In this document: positions 49,782 through 60,480 of the stretch, piece after piece
Layout of the letters: each line of letters starts with the position of its first letter
Position numbering within the stretch: the stretch's first letter is position 1
Assembly (NCBI GenBank): GCA_030068145.1
Contig: JAPJBO010000631.1
Coordinates: 62,001 to 126,000 of the forward strand
Length of the DNA: 64,000 bases
Direction of reading: 5' to 3'
From: Diplonema papillatum
Lineage: Eukaryota > Euglenozoa > Diplonemea > Diplonemida > Diplonemidae
The notes under the pieces: generated by a model
What the model saw: the letters and a program-made list of their open reading frames with translations, nothing else
Databases searched by the model: none
Told to the model about the DNA's origin: nothing
Position numbers and translations under genes: made by a program

Positions 49782-52718
49782 TCATTTTACAAGTGCACTT
49801 GTAAATTTTACAAGTGCACTTGTAAAATTTACTAGTGCACGCGACGCCAAACCGGCACACGACCGCCAGCTTCTGCCCTCGTTGACTGAAGAGGCCGTAC
49901 GACAAGCCACAGAATTGGTGCAGCAGCAACAACAACAGCAACAACAGCAACAACAGCAACAGCCCGATCCTGCAGTGCAACAAATGGTACCGAGTGTGCT
50001 CCCACCCGCGATTGCTGCATTGGCTGAGCGACTGAGAAGTGTGGTTCAAGAAGAGGTTCGTGACATGGCGGAAGAAGACGTTGCGATCCTCGATGTGGCA
50101 GACGGTGGCGGTGCCCGTAAAGCGAGAAGGCAAGAATCAACACCGCGGCAGTTCAATCGGTTCCAAAGCAACTCCGCTCCTAACCGAATGATGACTGCTG
50201 ATGACATACGACGCGTTTTAGACAGCTTGGTTCCTTCTTCTGCGGCCGCCGTAGCCAGCCTGCCTCCGAGTTTCACGGACAACGCTGCGATGCAGATCTT
50301 TAACCGTAGCATTGTGACCCACCCGTGGATCCGCGTTAACGACACAGGCATCACTTGTGTATGCTGCACAAAGAAGGCCTCCCTGTTCTACAACGAAGCG
50401 CTGCCCTTTTCGCAGATTCGCAGTCGGCTCACTGCAAAGGCGTCAGACCACAACAAAACGAATGCCCACAAGAACTTTTACACACAGTTCATTGCACGTG
50501 AGCGCAACCAACAGACAGCCACTGCGGCACTCATGCTGCGTAATGACACCATCACCAGCATCCTGAAGACCCAGCACCTCGTCAACACCATCCTGGCAAC
50601 GGTCGCAGCGTGCAAAGAGAACGACCCTGTTCAGGGCGGAGCACAATCCCGGATCATGTTCTCGTGTTTGTCCAACCCATCTACGCGGGAGCACGTGAAA
50701 GACATTCAGAATCTTTCCGGTACGGGCATCAGCCGGGAGTTGCTAATGATTGCAGGCAACCGCGCACGCGCAAGAGTGAAAGCGTCCCTGGATAGGGCTT
50801 CTTTTGTTGGGTTTCTCACGGATGAAGCCCAGGACATTGCAAAGTCAGAGCAGTACGTAATTCTGGCTCAGTGTTGGGATCCCGTGGAAACCAGGATTGT
50901 CACGCGGTTCTGTGGCATCAGACCCCAGACAGAAGAAGGAAAGACTGCAGAGACGATTGTGTTACACCTCAAGGATATGACCCGGCAGTTTCCCTGGCGA
51001 AGTGCACTTGCGTGTGCACAGATGGGTGTCCCACAATGAAGGGCCACCTCTCCGGGGTGCAACTTCGGCTGCGGTGTGAAAAGTGTGTGAACGCCTTCTT
51101 CGTCTGGTGTTCAGCGCACCGGTTCAACCTTGTTTGCGTTCACACAGCCGACAGCTTCGGCATCACAGAACAGGCGTATAAAACCCTTGGAAAGGTGTAC
51201 TCGTTGATCTATCGGGGTCACGGCAACGAACGAATGAAATACTTCGAAAAGTGCCGTGAAGCGTTAGCTGGGTTTTATACACAGCAGACCCTCGAACTGG
51301 TTCAACCAGGCTCCACACGGTGGACCAGCCATGAGAAGGCAGCAAAAAACTTGCTGGTTCTTCACCGGGAAGTGATGGTCACCTTGAACAAGATCATTGC
51401 CGATGGCAATACTGACATGAGTCAGACTGCAGAACAGCTAAAAACTGTGCTTACGTCCCCCTCTATGTTGTCGACTTTGATTCTCCTCAGTACTCTGCTC
51501 CCGACACTGCGAAGATTCTCGAAGCTGCTGCAGAAGGACAACGTGACATACGCCGACCTTCCGTACTCTCGTCCTACTTCTGCAAACTTCTAGAAAAGTT
51601 TGCCGGCGACCATACAAAATGCAGTGCAGCCGAAATGCCAGAAGCAGACACCTACGGCCAGATGCACACTACTGTGAACGACCTCCTCGAGACCCCCCCC
51701 AGCGAGGCACGGTGAGTCGTATACCCTCAAGTTTCATGAGGAAATAGGTGAACCATTCGTGACCAAACTGGTCGCAGAGATAAAGAAAGAGAGAGAGAGA
51801 GAGAGAGTTAGAGTGCAGGGACCATCTCTCCGAGGAGTATCCGGTCGCCCCACTACTATCCCGTACTACTACGGCGGGCGCAAGTCGTTGCGCCGTGGGC
51901 GCGGAGCGAGCCGTGGCCCTGTCAAAGATGATTGTTGCACCGATGGTGGCGCAGCCGGGGGCGTTCTGACTGGCGGACGAGACCGCCTGGCAGGCGTGTG
52001 TTGGCAGAAAGACCTCGTCAGCTCCCCACAGCTAAGCGGCTTTTGTGTGCTTGATCCACGCTGGGTGTTTTTTGGTGACATCGAAAAGTCCAGAGAAAAG
52101 GTTGCTCCTCTTGTGAAACACCTGAAAACAGCACAAGCTCTCCCCATGGATGACATTACGTACACTGCCACCAGTGCACTCGTGCCTAACGCACACGACC
52201 TCGGCAACGAGCTAGAGGAACTGTTTTCATTGATCCAGGCACGGGGGTGGACGGAGTTCAGTCAAGTGCTGGCAAGAACTCGAGAACTGCGAACGACTCG
52301 ACTCTTGGGTGACACCCAGCTCCGAACACTGTACCCAGTTTCGACACAGATGCTGCTGGTTGCAGCAACTGTTCCGATTGGAACTGCCGGTGCGGAGAGG
52401 ATGTTTTCGCTCCTGAAACATGTCAAGAGCCGTCTCCGAGCTACTCTGCACGATGATACGTTGGAGGACATCATGTACACGAAGCTGGAACTGCCGTTCT
52501 CCTACGACAAAGGGATGAACGATGATGACCTTGAGTTTGTCGTTGACTCATTCAGGGCTCGGACTGCAGCTTCCGTCGAGGACGTCGAAAACGACGGAAG
52601 AACACGAGCAAATCGTTTCTGCTCATTTAAAAACTACAAGGAAGCCTTGGTGCGCACAGGGGCTCCGCGAGCTTTTGTCTCCAGAACGACACAAACAGAG
52701 GACAGCATGTTTGCGTAG
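49782..52718 (+). pseudogene. hAT transposase gene, decayed
   Basis: Successive plus-strand frames encode a hAT transposase in order. There is a glutamine tract (CAG/CAA, 49919-49965). A zinc-finger-like start (HPWIRVNDTGITCVCCTKKA, about 50320-50380) follows. The DUF4371-type RNase H-like core comes next, with FLTDEAQDIAKSEQ (about 50812-50855), CTDGCPTMKGHLSGVQ (about 51010-51060) and VWCSAHRFNLVC (about 51103-51138). The C-terminal dimerisation region is TAGAERMFSLLKHVKSRLRA (about 52380-52445). Such enzymes cut out and insert hAT elements with 8-bp duplications. Frame changes occur near 51.00, 51.57 and 51.70 kb, and a 196-bp repeat (51808-52003) lies in frame inside it. The frame is open back to 49782 through the ACTAGTGCAC array; the first ATG is at 49983. 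Matching ends were not found downstream. Confidence 0.85.
51808..52003 (+). repeat. 196-bp structured repeat, copy 1 (inside the hAT gene)
   Basis: Follows a (GA)n tract and matches 62055-62249 with two differences. The sequence is rich in short perfect stems: CTCC-GA-GGAG, CCGTA-CTAC-TACGG, GCGCAA-GTCG-TTGCGC, GGCGG-ACGAGA-CCGCC, and an outer pair GCAGGG ... CCCTG(C). It adds about 65 codons in frame to the transposase. It could be a mobile structured RNA-derived unit or a SINE-like piece. Confidence 0.6.
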
Positions 52719-53840
52719 CTTGAGTGCCCCCCCGTTCCACGACTTCACGTTCCCACTTGTTTTGCAGTATAGCATTACTGTCACTGCTATTCGAAGCTTT
52801 TTTTCACTCACCACCTCCGTAGTTTGACGACGTGCACACCGCCACCGCAGGCCTGTCTCACCGCTCCTCTCCGTTCCCTAGTTTGCGTGTGCGGGGCGAC
52901 GGTTCCAGGCACCCGGACACCCACAGGCACCACCAGAGCCCAAAAACCGGGTTTCTGGCTGAAACCGGCTTTTTTGCTCGATCAGACAAAGAACTAAAGT
53001 CCCCTGCCTTAGCTGGATTGCTAGCTCGATGGGATGAGCTGGCCGGCGTGTGGGCACGGCACGGGCGAATGTGGCCGCCATATGGCGGCTGCGGTTGCGG
53101 GCCGGGCCGGCGCGACCGCGAGCAGACAGGCTGGGCTTGCGCTGCCGCGGGCCCGATCGCGCCATTCACGCGGTACCATGGGATTGTCCCAATGGCTCCT
53201 ATCCCAATGGTCCTTTGCCAGCAGAGAAGAGCTGTCGGGGGGATGCGGACTGGAACGGTCTCCCCTCTTTTACTGCTGAGGTCACAAGCGCGGAAGCGCA
53301 GCTGGTGAAACATTTTCACAGTTTTCCTTCAGCCAGCTTGCGAGCTCCTCTTCCACCACACCTTGCTCGAGGACACGCCTCCGCGAACCGCCGCGAACTT
53401 CAGTACACCTTCCCGAACCAACACCAGAAGAGTTTGGGATGAGGCGGGGTTGCAAGTAGACAGTCACTCGGCGTTACTAAGAGACCAAACCCAGCAGGAT
53501 CAAAGAATGTCAGCTCACCTTCCTCATTCTTTCGGAATGGGACAGCAATCCCGTCAAGCAGGAGAGACCCACCAAGACCCGAACAAGGGATAGGCAGACC
53601 CCTTCCAGGACTATCCATTCCAGGACCACACCCCCTCTCCGGGCTGGACGAAAGTACTTTGTATATTGCACGTGCGGACACATACCAGGTGCGCGCGCCG
53701 GCGAAGGGGCGTCTACTACCTGAGCCACCGGGCTGGCGATCGTCGCATCTCGGTCTCTTCCGGCGATGCAGATTATCGCCACAGATTCTTTGCATTCTAA
53801 CCCAGACGGTCTCTTCCCCTCGCAGCCGCACACGGGCGCG
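52719..53840. other. Stretch without a supported gene
   Basis: Overlapping long frames on both strands at 52.8-53.3 kb but no recognisable domain. At 53757-53803 the inverse of 2797-2843 appears (CGGCGATGCAGATTATCGCC, ACAGATTCTTTGCATTCTAA), so part of the 2.7-kb element family is here. A TAG/GTA trinucleotide tract lies at 53844-53888. Confidence 0.45.
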
Positions 53841-53896
53841 AAAGAGTAGTAGTAGTAGTAGTAGTCGTAGTAGTAGTTGTAGTAGTATGTGTCATC

Positions 53897-54268
53897 CTAC
53901 TCCGGGAACAAGTCAGGGAGAAGAACGGAGCAATCAACAAACGAGTGACTTAAGGCGGCCGCTTGAGCGGCGCCAATCTGAGCGCACACAGCAGCAGTGA
54001 CGCGTCGGCAGTATTTGCACTTCAGGATGGGGCTGCCGTCATGAGCGTCGACGGCTAGCCAGTGTCGGCAGAGGGTGCAGTGGTCGGAGCAAGCTTGAAC
54101 GTGGCATGTCGGTGCCGCATAAATGAGTTGGCCGATGGACTTCAGCGCACTAACCTTGCGCATGCGCCGCGCAGCCTGCGAGATCACGCGCTTCCAGGGT
54201 CGACGGCATCCGGTCCCACGAGCCTTCATGCCTTTCCGCGTCTTCCGCGGCGGCGCGAAAGAAAACAA
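53897..54268 (-). CDS. Zinc-ribbon-like small protein, repeat-encoded
   Basis: 123 codons. PPRKTRKGMKARGTG at the N-terminus is followed by a basic helix (RRMRKVSALKSIGQLIYA) and then a cysteine cluster: C-x3-C-x2-C (CSDHCTLC) and, 20 residues on, C-x2-C (CKYC), which could bind zinc. A second, broken copy exists at 8020-8300 inside otherwise similar DNA, so this belongs to a dispersed element. The domain is not assigned to a known family. The true start is uncertain because the frame begins near a junction with other sequence. Confidence 0.4.
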   Translation of the reverse strand: MFSFAPPRKTRKGMKARGTGCRRPWKRVISQAARRMRKVSALKSIGQLIYAAPTCHVQACSDHCTLCRHWLAVDAHDGSPILKCKYCRRVTAAVCAQIGAAQAAALSHSFVDCSVLLPDLFPE

Positions 54269-54330
54269 AACACATGCTACTGCGGCGGAGCTCTGTCGGC
54301 GGTTCTAGTCACTCGAGGCAGCTCACAGTA

Positions 54331-54922
54331 AATGGTGTCAAGCAGTGTCCCTCTTCCAAAGCAGCCGGCGCCGAAGCGGATCGCAGTCAAAGAGTTTTTA
54401 GAGAGAGTCAAGCAGTGTACCTCTTCCAAAGCAGTCACGCCGAAGCGCGCTCACAGTCAATGGGGATGTAGAGAGTGCCAAGCAGTGTCCCTCTTCCAAA
54501 GCAGTCACGCCGAAGCGCGCTCACAGTCAATGGGTATCCCAAAGCAGTCACGCCGAAGCGCGCTCACAGTCAATGGGTATGTAGAGAGTGCCAAGCAGTG
54601 TCCCTCTTCCAAAGCAGTCACGCCGAAGCGCGCTCACAGTCAATGGGTATCCCAAAGCAGTCACGCCGAAGCGCGCTCACAGTCAATGGGTATCCCAAAG
54701 CAGTCACGCCGAAGCGCGCTCACAGTCAATGGGTATGTAGAGAATGCCAAGCAGTGTCCCTCTTCCAAAGCAGTCACGCCGAAGCGCGCTCACGGTCAAT
54801 GGGTATCCCAAAGCAGTCACGCCGAAGCGCGCTCACAGTCAATGGGTATTTAGAGAGTGCTAAGCAGTGTCCCTCTTCCAAAGCAGTCACGCCGAAGCGC
54901 GCTCACGGTCAATGGGTATCCA
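54331..54922. repeat. Higher-order minisatellite (43-bp and 70-bp units)
   Basis: The basic unit AAAGCAGTCACGCCGAAGCG plus CGCTCACAGTCAATGGGTAT recurs about ten times, followed either by CCC (43-bp form) or by GTAGAGAGTGCCAAGCAGTG then TCCCTCTTCC (70-bp form), in an alternating pattern. Confidence 0.95.
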
Positions 54923-55124
54923 GTCAGAGTCACAGAAACCACGCCGGGCCTCAAGAGATGCAGCCGAGAACACCCGCTGCACCCGGTACTCTGCTCCCGG
55001 TCGAAGTCAGTTCAGTAAGTTCAGTTCCGGGAAGCGACAGTCGCGAGACACCAAAACAAAATCGAAGGATACTGTTTGGTACGCTTCGCTCCTGCCGACG
55101 CTTGCACGAAATTAGCTGACATTA

Positions 55125-55300
55125 AACTTCCATTAAAGTTCGCTTGAAATAAAATAACGCTAGAAATTCCGGGGTTTTAGGGTCTCCGTGTGACCGTTCA
55201 TGAATGGGTTCTCTTAGAGCAAGAAAGGGCTATATGGTTACGGGTTGTATAGTTCATGCCCGCTTTCGTTCTGGGTTTTGGCTAGCCATGTCCTTTTTAG
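55125..55300 (+). repeat. Promoter-like module with repeat L relative
   Basis: AAAGTTCGCTTGAAATAAAA, GGGTCTCCGTGTGACCG, then GAGCAAGAAAGGGCTAT and GGCTAGCCATGTCC, which recur at 59940-60020. Confidence 0.6.
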
Positions 55301-55359
55301 TACAAAACGCGTTAATTAAGAAACACTTTGGCCAAAAAAAGAGCTACCTACCCCCCGTG

Positions 55360-55500
55360 TTTAAGATCGCGTTTTTCCGTGTTTAAGATCGCCCCCCAAA
55401 AAAACCGATCTTATACACGAGGGGGGACGATCTTAAACACGGGGGGGGACAAAAAACACCCCAAAAAAAAATTTCCCGCTGCGCGGGGCCTTGGACCCCC
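55360..55500. mobile_element. CGTGTTTAAGATCG hairpin cluster
   Basis: CGTGTTTAAGATCGC and GATCTTATACACG / CGATCTTAAACACG pair as inverted repeats, bordered by poly-G and poly-C runs. A relative at 58665-58760 has the same words. CCCGCTGCGCGGGGCC follows here and at 58573 and 58634. Confidence 0.6.
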
Positions 55501-55664
55501 CCCCCTCCCAGGCATCTTGTTAAGAACCATCCATCCATCCATCAGCCGGCTGACCCCCCCAGTGCTGATGCTAAGGCCCCTAAACTCGGCATCGTTGTCA
55601 GCCGGACGGCAACGAGGGTGGGTGGGTCCCCCCCCCCCTAAACACGTTCTTTCAGCGTTCTTAC

Positions 55665-57846
55665 TAGTAAAATTACTAGTGAAAATGTCTTACTAGTGCC
55701 ACTAGTTATTCTTACTAGTGCCACTAGTCATTCTTACTAGTGCACTAGTAAGAATGACTAGTGCACTAGTAAGAGTGACTAGTGCACTTGTCATTTTTGC
55801 TAGTGTTTTACACAGTAAAGTCCATTTTTAGGCGGTGGATATGGTGGGTGTACGACCCACGCTCGAATACTGTTCCGCGGGTTCGTCCTGCCGCTGTTGT
55901 GCACGCAGCAACATGAATGGTGAACACAACAGGTTGCCGAGAAGAACAAGTGAATGGGATAAGCATGGCCCGAAGTCTGGGGTGTGATGGGTGGGGGATT
56001 GCAAGAACACGTGTTTGGAATGGGTATGTGCTCAGGGTGTGATGGGTGGGGAGGGGGGAACAACGGAAGAAAGGGCCATGTGGCATAGAGTGCTGAATTC
56101 AGAGGAGGTAAGACTACCTTCCACCCGTGTGGGCATCGCGCATGTGGGCATCCCTTCTGCGTGCATCGGCGAACCTTGCATGCACAGGGGGCAGGTCTTC
56201 TTGTCAAGCTTCTCAGCATGAACGTACAGCAGGTGTTGTTCGATGGACATTGCGTTGTGCATTCGCAGGTGACTGTAGGGCGGTGGTGTGCGTCGTAGTG
56301 TGCGAAGAGGCCGTGGATTCGCGTGTAGCTCTTCTGGCTGATAATACACCCGTGCTCGCTGCTCTCGTTTTCAGGGTCGGTTGTGCTGCTGTCCGCATCG
56401 TCATCCTCCTCCTCATCGGAAGTCGGGTTGTTGTGCCACGGCTTCTCGTTGCAAATGCAAATCTTGAGAAGAACACCTTCACGAGCAGGACTGCTACGAA
56501 ATTTCTGTCCCCATCATTCAGTTCTCCGGCATACGTGGGCACCCAAACCAGCCCTTCGGAGGCGGGCCTCCAGGTTTTCTGCGGCTTGCTTCCACACCGT
56601 ACTTCGTGCAGTGATGCACTTGCAAAGAAATATGGTGTCGTACTGGTACAGGTGTGGACAGTCCAACAGCAAGACGCTGCCTCCCTGTTGCCCCACGGAA
56701 GGCGTTGCCTGGTTTGTACGCGTCCATTGTCACAACCACTGCGGGTGGGCAGCCACCCTGCTCCAGTGGAAACTTGGACAGCAGGAACGAAATTGCCTTC
56801 GGGGTATCCCCGACCAACTCGTCGGCCATCGCCTTGAACCCTGCTTCGCGTGCAGCAAGGGTGTTGTAGGACAGCCCCATGGTCCAGGCCAAGTTCGCTA
56901 TTAATTAGCGAGCCCAGCTGGGCACACCGACGCATAGACATCGCATTCTGTTCTCTGCAATGATGCCACCGATAGCGCGCGCTGTCGGTGCATGGTATGC
57001 ATCCATTGTTGTCTTCCCCCTGCGGTGTTTCAAGGCTGGCGATGTGGGACCGTACGAGAATCATACTACGTAAGAACTATTGCAACGCGCCCTCCTCTCT
57101 GGCCGAGACCCCGACTCCTGTCCATCAGGGCTGACATCGTCAACACATGCTCATTTTGTTTTTGTTGGGAGTAGTCCTGTTGACGATGACGATGACAGTT
57201 GACGAAGACAATGGCAGCCCTGATGGACAGGAGTCGGGGCCTGGTGGTTCATAAAGTATCCTGGTGGTTCCACATTGTTCACCAGCGAGTGCACTTGGGC
57301 CAGAGGGTGGGGCGCGTTGCAATAGTTCGTACGTAACTTTGTGTAGTATGATTCTCGTACGGTCCCGCAGCCTTATCACTCACGAAACACCGCAGGGGAA
57401 AACAACAATGGATGCATACCATGCACCGACAGCGCGCGCTATCGGCGCCATCATTGCAGGGAACATAATGCGATTCGGCATGGCTATGCATCAGTGTGCC
57501 CAGCTGGCTTTCTACAGCAGTGAATGGCGAGCTTGGCCCGACCACGGGGCTGTCCTCCACAACATCTTTGCTGCACGGAGGGCTTCCGCTGCAACATTGC
57601 CTCACAACACAAAAGGTTCTTGGGAAACTCCTCTGCCAGGCGACTGGAAATGTTGTGCGGACTTACGGCAGGTGGCTTGGCAACCTAGTGTTCACCATTC
57701 ATGTTTCTGCGTGCACAACATCGGCAGGACGAACCTGCGGAACAGTATTCGAGCGTGGGTCGGACACCCACGCCATATCCACCGCCTAAAAATGGACTTT
57801 ACTGTGTAAAACACTAGCAAAAATGACTAGTGCACTAGTCATTCTT
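55665..57846. mobile_element. Palindromic DNA transposon-like element, 2.2 kb, ACTAGTGCAC ends
   Basis: Long inverted ends: ACTAGTGCACTAGT units, then GTGTTTTACACAGTAAAGTC, TTTTTAGGCGGTGGATATGG and GTTCGTCCTGCCG on the left (55665-55945), with the inverse on the right (57660-57846). A second pair of inverted arms of about 280 bp (56830-57110 and 57290-57570) surrounds a 23-bp perfect pair (CCGACTCCTGTCCATCAGGG, 57110-57132, against 57210-57235). The left half has about 900 extra bases carrying the ORF at 56518-56892. Confidence 0.65.
56213..57064 (-). other. Transposon-encoded ORF region, unidentified
   Basis: The most protein-like frame (56518-56892) reads MGLSYNTLAAREAGFKAMAD then ELVGDTPKAISFLLSKFPLE and AVVVTMDAYKPGNAF. 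A longer overlapping frame is 56213-57064. The inverted right half encodes the related MDAYHAPTARAIGAIIAGN and DHGAVLHNIFAARRAS. I do not recognise the transposase family. Confidence 0.35.
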
Positions 57847-57849
57847 AGA

Positions 57850-58105
57850 GCGTAGAGGGGGGGGGTTGCAAGAACGTGCTTGGAATGGGTATGTGCTCAA
57901 CACCGCACTGGTCCCGTCTGCGCCGTGTTTCGGTCCTTTAAGCCACGGACACATAAGGCGGACCATCATCAGCGTGGAACCTGAGTGTCTGCAGACAGGA
58001 CTGCGGTGTGAGTCTGGTTTGTCAGGCGGCTGTTCGTAGCTCGTCACAGCCAGGACCACCCGTGCTACTAGAGCACAGGCGAATCCGTCACGGGGAGAAG
58101 GCCCC
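57850..58105 (+). repeat. Dispersed repeat H, copy 3 (truncated)
   Basis: Nearly identical to copy 4 over its length. GTAGAGGGGGGGG occurs at both borders (57845-57860 and 58099-58115), which could mark the insertion. Confidence 0.85.
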
Positions 58106-58550
58106 GTGTAGAGGGGGGGGGGGGTCTGGTTTATCCGGCCATCCGGCCAAAGTGGCTGATCCTTGCTACGTCTTTCAAAGCGAGTCAGTTTTTCATTACT
58201 GCTGCACGCACATGTCTGTCCTCTTCGCTTCTCATTTTTGGGTCAAACCCCTATGCTAACGCAAAACCATGTCTGCGTACTCCATCATGAGTTCGTAGCC
58301 TCTTCAGCTTGCCGCCGCAGCTACCATGGGGGGGATTGGTTGGGGGGGGGGGGGGGGGGCAGCGCTCTTGTTAAGGAAGCGCGAAAAAGAAGAAGAGAAA
58401 AAGGCTGCTGATACTAGTAGGGCCTTACGCGAGGTGTGTGAGACGTGGTTATACCCCAGCCTCCACTACAGAATGCAAACGCGGAAGGGCTTCAAGTGCT
58501 TGCGTGAAATCTTTTGAACTGAATGACTTCTTCGTTCTCCCCTTCGGAGA
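58106..58550. other. Stretch without a supported gene
   Basis: Contains a run of about 20 G (58338-58359) and a short plus frame ending REVCETWLYPSLHYRMQTRK (58420-58480) that is protein-like but unassigned. Confidence 0.35.
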
Positions 58551-58554
58551 AAAA

Positions 58555-58760
58555 GCACCCCCAAAAAAAAAAATCCCGCTGCGCGGGGCCAAAATCCCCC
58601 CCCAACAGTAAAAACACCCCCAAAAAAAAAACTTTCCCGCTGCGCGGGACCCCACTCCCCTCCCCCCCCGTGTATAAGATCGCCCTCATTTCTCAAAAAA
58701 ACCGATCTTATACACGGGGGGGGGGAGGGGGCGATCTTAAACACGGGGGGGGGGTAGGTA
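58555..58760. mobile_element. CCCGCTGCGCGGG and ATACACGGGG hairpin cluster
   Basis: Two direct copies of an A run followed by CCCGCTGCGCGGG, then GTATAAGATCGCC / CGATCTTATACACGGGG inverted repeats with C and G runs. Relative of 55360-55500. Confidence 0.6.
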
Positions 58761-59060
58761 AGAAACAATTGCACGTTTCGAACGTTTCGTATTAAACCCG
58801 CATACGGTATATCAAAGTCCACACGTGGTACCTGTGGATCCACACGTGGAGCGTAAGCCCTGGATGTGAATATGAACGTGAAGTGAGGTATCGTTGCGCA
58901 TATTTGCGTCCTTTTTTTTTTTTCTTTGTCTGTGTAGTGGTTTCGCCGCGCATATTTGCGTCCTTTGTCTCCGTAGGATAAAGTGAGGTTTCTCGTTGCG
59001 CGTATTGCGTCCTTTCTTTACTATCTCGTTGACACACGAAGCTGGCACGAAACCGTCTTT
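58761..59060. other. Stretch without a supported gene
   Basis: GCGCATATTTGCGTCCTTT occurs two to three times (58896, 58948, 58996). The end of the ACCGTATGCGGGTTTAATA motif is at its left. No coding signal. Confidence 0.4.
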
Positions 59061-59324
59061 AAAGTGCAAGCTCACTTAGGAATCTGGGCATTTATAGTCT
59101 CCAGGTGACCATTGTCGGAAAGGTTCCTTTAAGGTATCGTATGTTGGTGTGTGTATCGTATCTGCTGTAGTGGCAGTACGTGTACTTGTGCGTGTGTCTT
59201 TGTTGCCTACTGCCGACTATTCGGCTTATTTCAACGCGCGCTCTTATTTCCTGTGGGTCTTGCCATTTCCATGGCTCTTGCTACCGACACCGAGTTCACG
59301 TTCGCGAGGCAAGAGATCCCGGGG

Positions 59325-59640
59325 CTTTTTAGAGTTTTAGTTCGGTTGAGAATCCGGCAGAGTCTCCGGGTGACCTTCGTCGAATGGGTTCTTTAATAGA
59401 GTTATAGTTCGGTTGAGAATCTCCGGGTGACCTTCGCCGAATGAAATATTGAATAGAGTAATAGTTCGGTTGAGAATCCGGCAGAGTCTCCGGGTGACCT
59501 TCGTCGAATGGGTTCTTTAAAAGCTAATACGTATTGGGAGGGCTTCTTTCGTGTACACTTTGACTGCTTGCTTTGGCAAGCCAGGTTCGTAACAATTTGT
59601 AACCGACACCAAGATCACACCAGGCTAGAAACCGTATTTA
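59325..59640 (+). promoter_or_regulatory. Three tandem promoter-like modules and repeat L
   Basis: TAGAGTTTTAGTTCGGTTGA, AATCCGGCAGAGTCTCCGGG and TGACCTTCGTCGAATGGGTT occur three times in a row (59331, 59396, 59453), the middle copy shortened, and then run into repeat L as at 16615-16905. Tandem growth shows the module is about 65 bp long. Confidence 0.6.
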
Positions 59641-59934
59641 CCGGCAGGCGCTTTGGCCTCGAAAGAGGATGCGGCCGCAGCCCCGTTCTTGCTGCCCGTA
59701 GGTTAATTCGCACACCCAAGCCGAACATCGACTTCAGGTGAAGGAATGCGTAGTGGGATTTTCGAGACTGGAGGTCCTATGAACATGCAATGTGAATAGC
59801 CTCTATCCGAGCCAACCCGGCTTTTGTCTATGAAAAAGTGTATTTTTTTGGACTAGATAATAGTGGTGCAAGCTTTTTTTTCCCCTGCCAAAATGCATAG
59901 GGGTGGGCGGGCGCCGACCATCAGGCCGGTCGGC

Positions 59935-60200
59935 CCGGGTTCTTAGAGCAAGAAAGGGCTATGTGGGTACGGGTTGTATATTTAGTGCACGCTTTCGTTA
60001 TGGGTTATGGCTAGCCATGTCCGGGACTGTTTGTGACCGACACCAAGTACATTCTTTCGTGGAGTGTAGTCTAGGGTCCCCCACGTTCTACAAGTTGAGC
60101 ATTGAGTTCTTTAAGGTGCAAGTGCCATCAAGGCAGGCGAGCACTCACACAAGTTGAGCAGGGGTTGCCTTGTAGCCCGTACCGGTCTGTTGTTTTTAGT
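59935..60200 (+). repeat. Dispersed repeat L, third copy
   Basis: GAGCAAGAAAGGGCTATGTG, GACCGACACCAAGTACA and CAAGTTGAGCAGGGGTTGCC in order. Confidence 0.65.
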
Positions 60201-60480
60201 ACCAACAATGCATTGTTAACACAAAAATACTCGAGGGACTGCCTTGTGCTCATTTCGAAGGAGGCTAGAGGGGGAGAAAACAATACAACTACAAAGTGGG
60301 TCTTTTTTGTTGAACGCTTACGCCCGCCACTAAACCCAGATTTACCTGTGTTTCGTGTGGGCTACAGCACATTTACCTCCTTTGATCTATCGCAACTGGC
60401 AGTCTCCTCAAGCATTTCCTACAAAGCAGGTGCTTGTACAAAAAGAAAACCGCAAACCCGTTTTTCCCGATTGCCTTGAG
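60201..60480 (-). repeat. Copy of the 8.9-kb repeat without the 44-bp array
   Basis: GCGCCTACGCCCGCCAC-type flank (60328-60345), CACATTTACCTCCTTTGA, CTCAAGCATTTCCTACAAAG and CAGGTGCTTGTAC match 8880-9400 in inverse. Where eight 44-bp units sit there, only about 25 bases remain here. Confidence 0.7.

Larger units (their letters stand above)
47052..49846. mobile_element. DNA transposon-like element with palindromic ACTAGTGCAC subterminal arrays
   Basis: The left end (47052-47215) is a dense array of ACTAGTAAATTTACTAGT / ACAAGTGCACTTGTAA units ending in TTCAGGTGTTTT. The right end (49755-49846) has the same words in inverse (AAAACACCTGAAATCA, ACAAGTGCACTTGT). The inside has frames of 160-175 codons on both strands without recognised domains. 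The right array reads straight into the hAT transposase frame, so these ends may belong partly to the hAT element. Confidence 0.5.

Noticed and set aside
58560-58650. CCCGCTGCGCGGG next to A runs as bacterial-type terminators
   Set aside because: The setting is eukaryotic and the words are part of dispersed inverted repeats.
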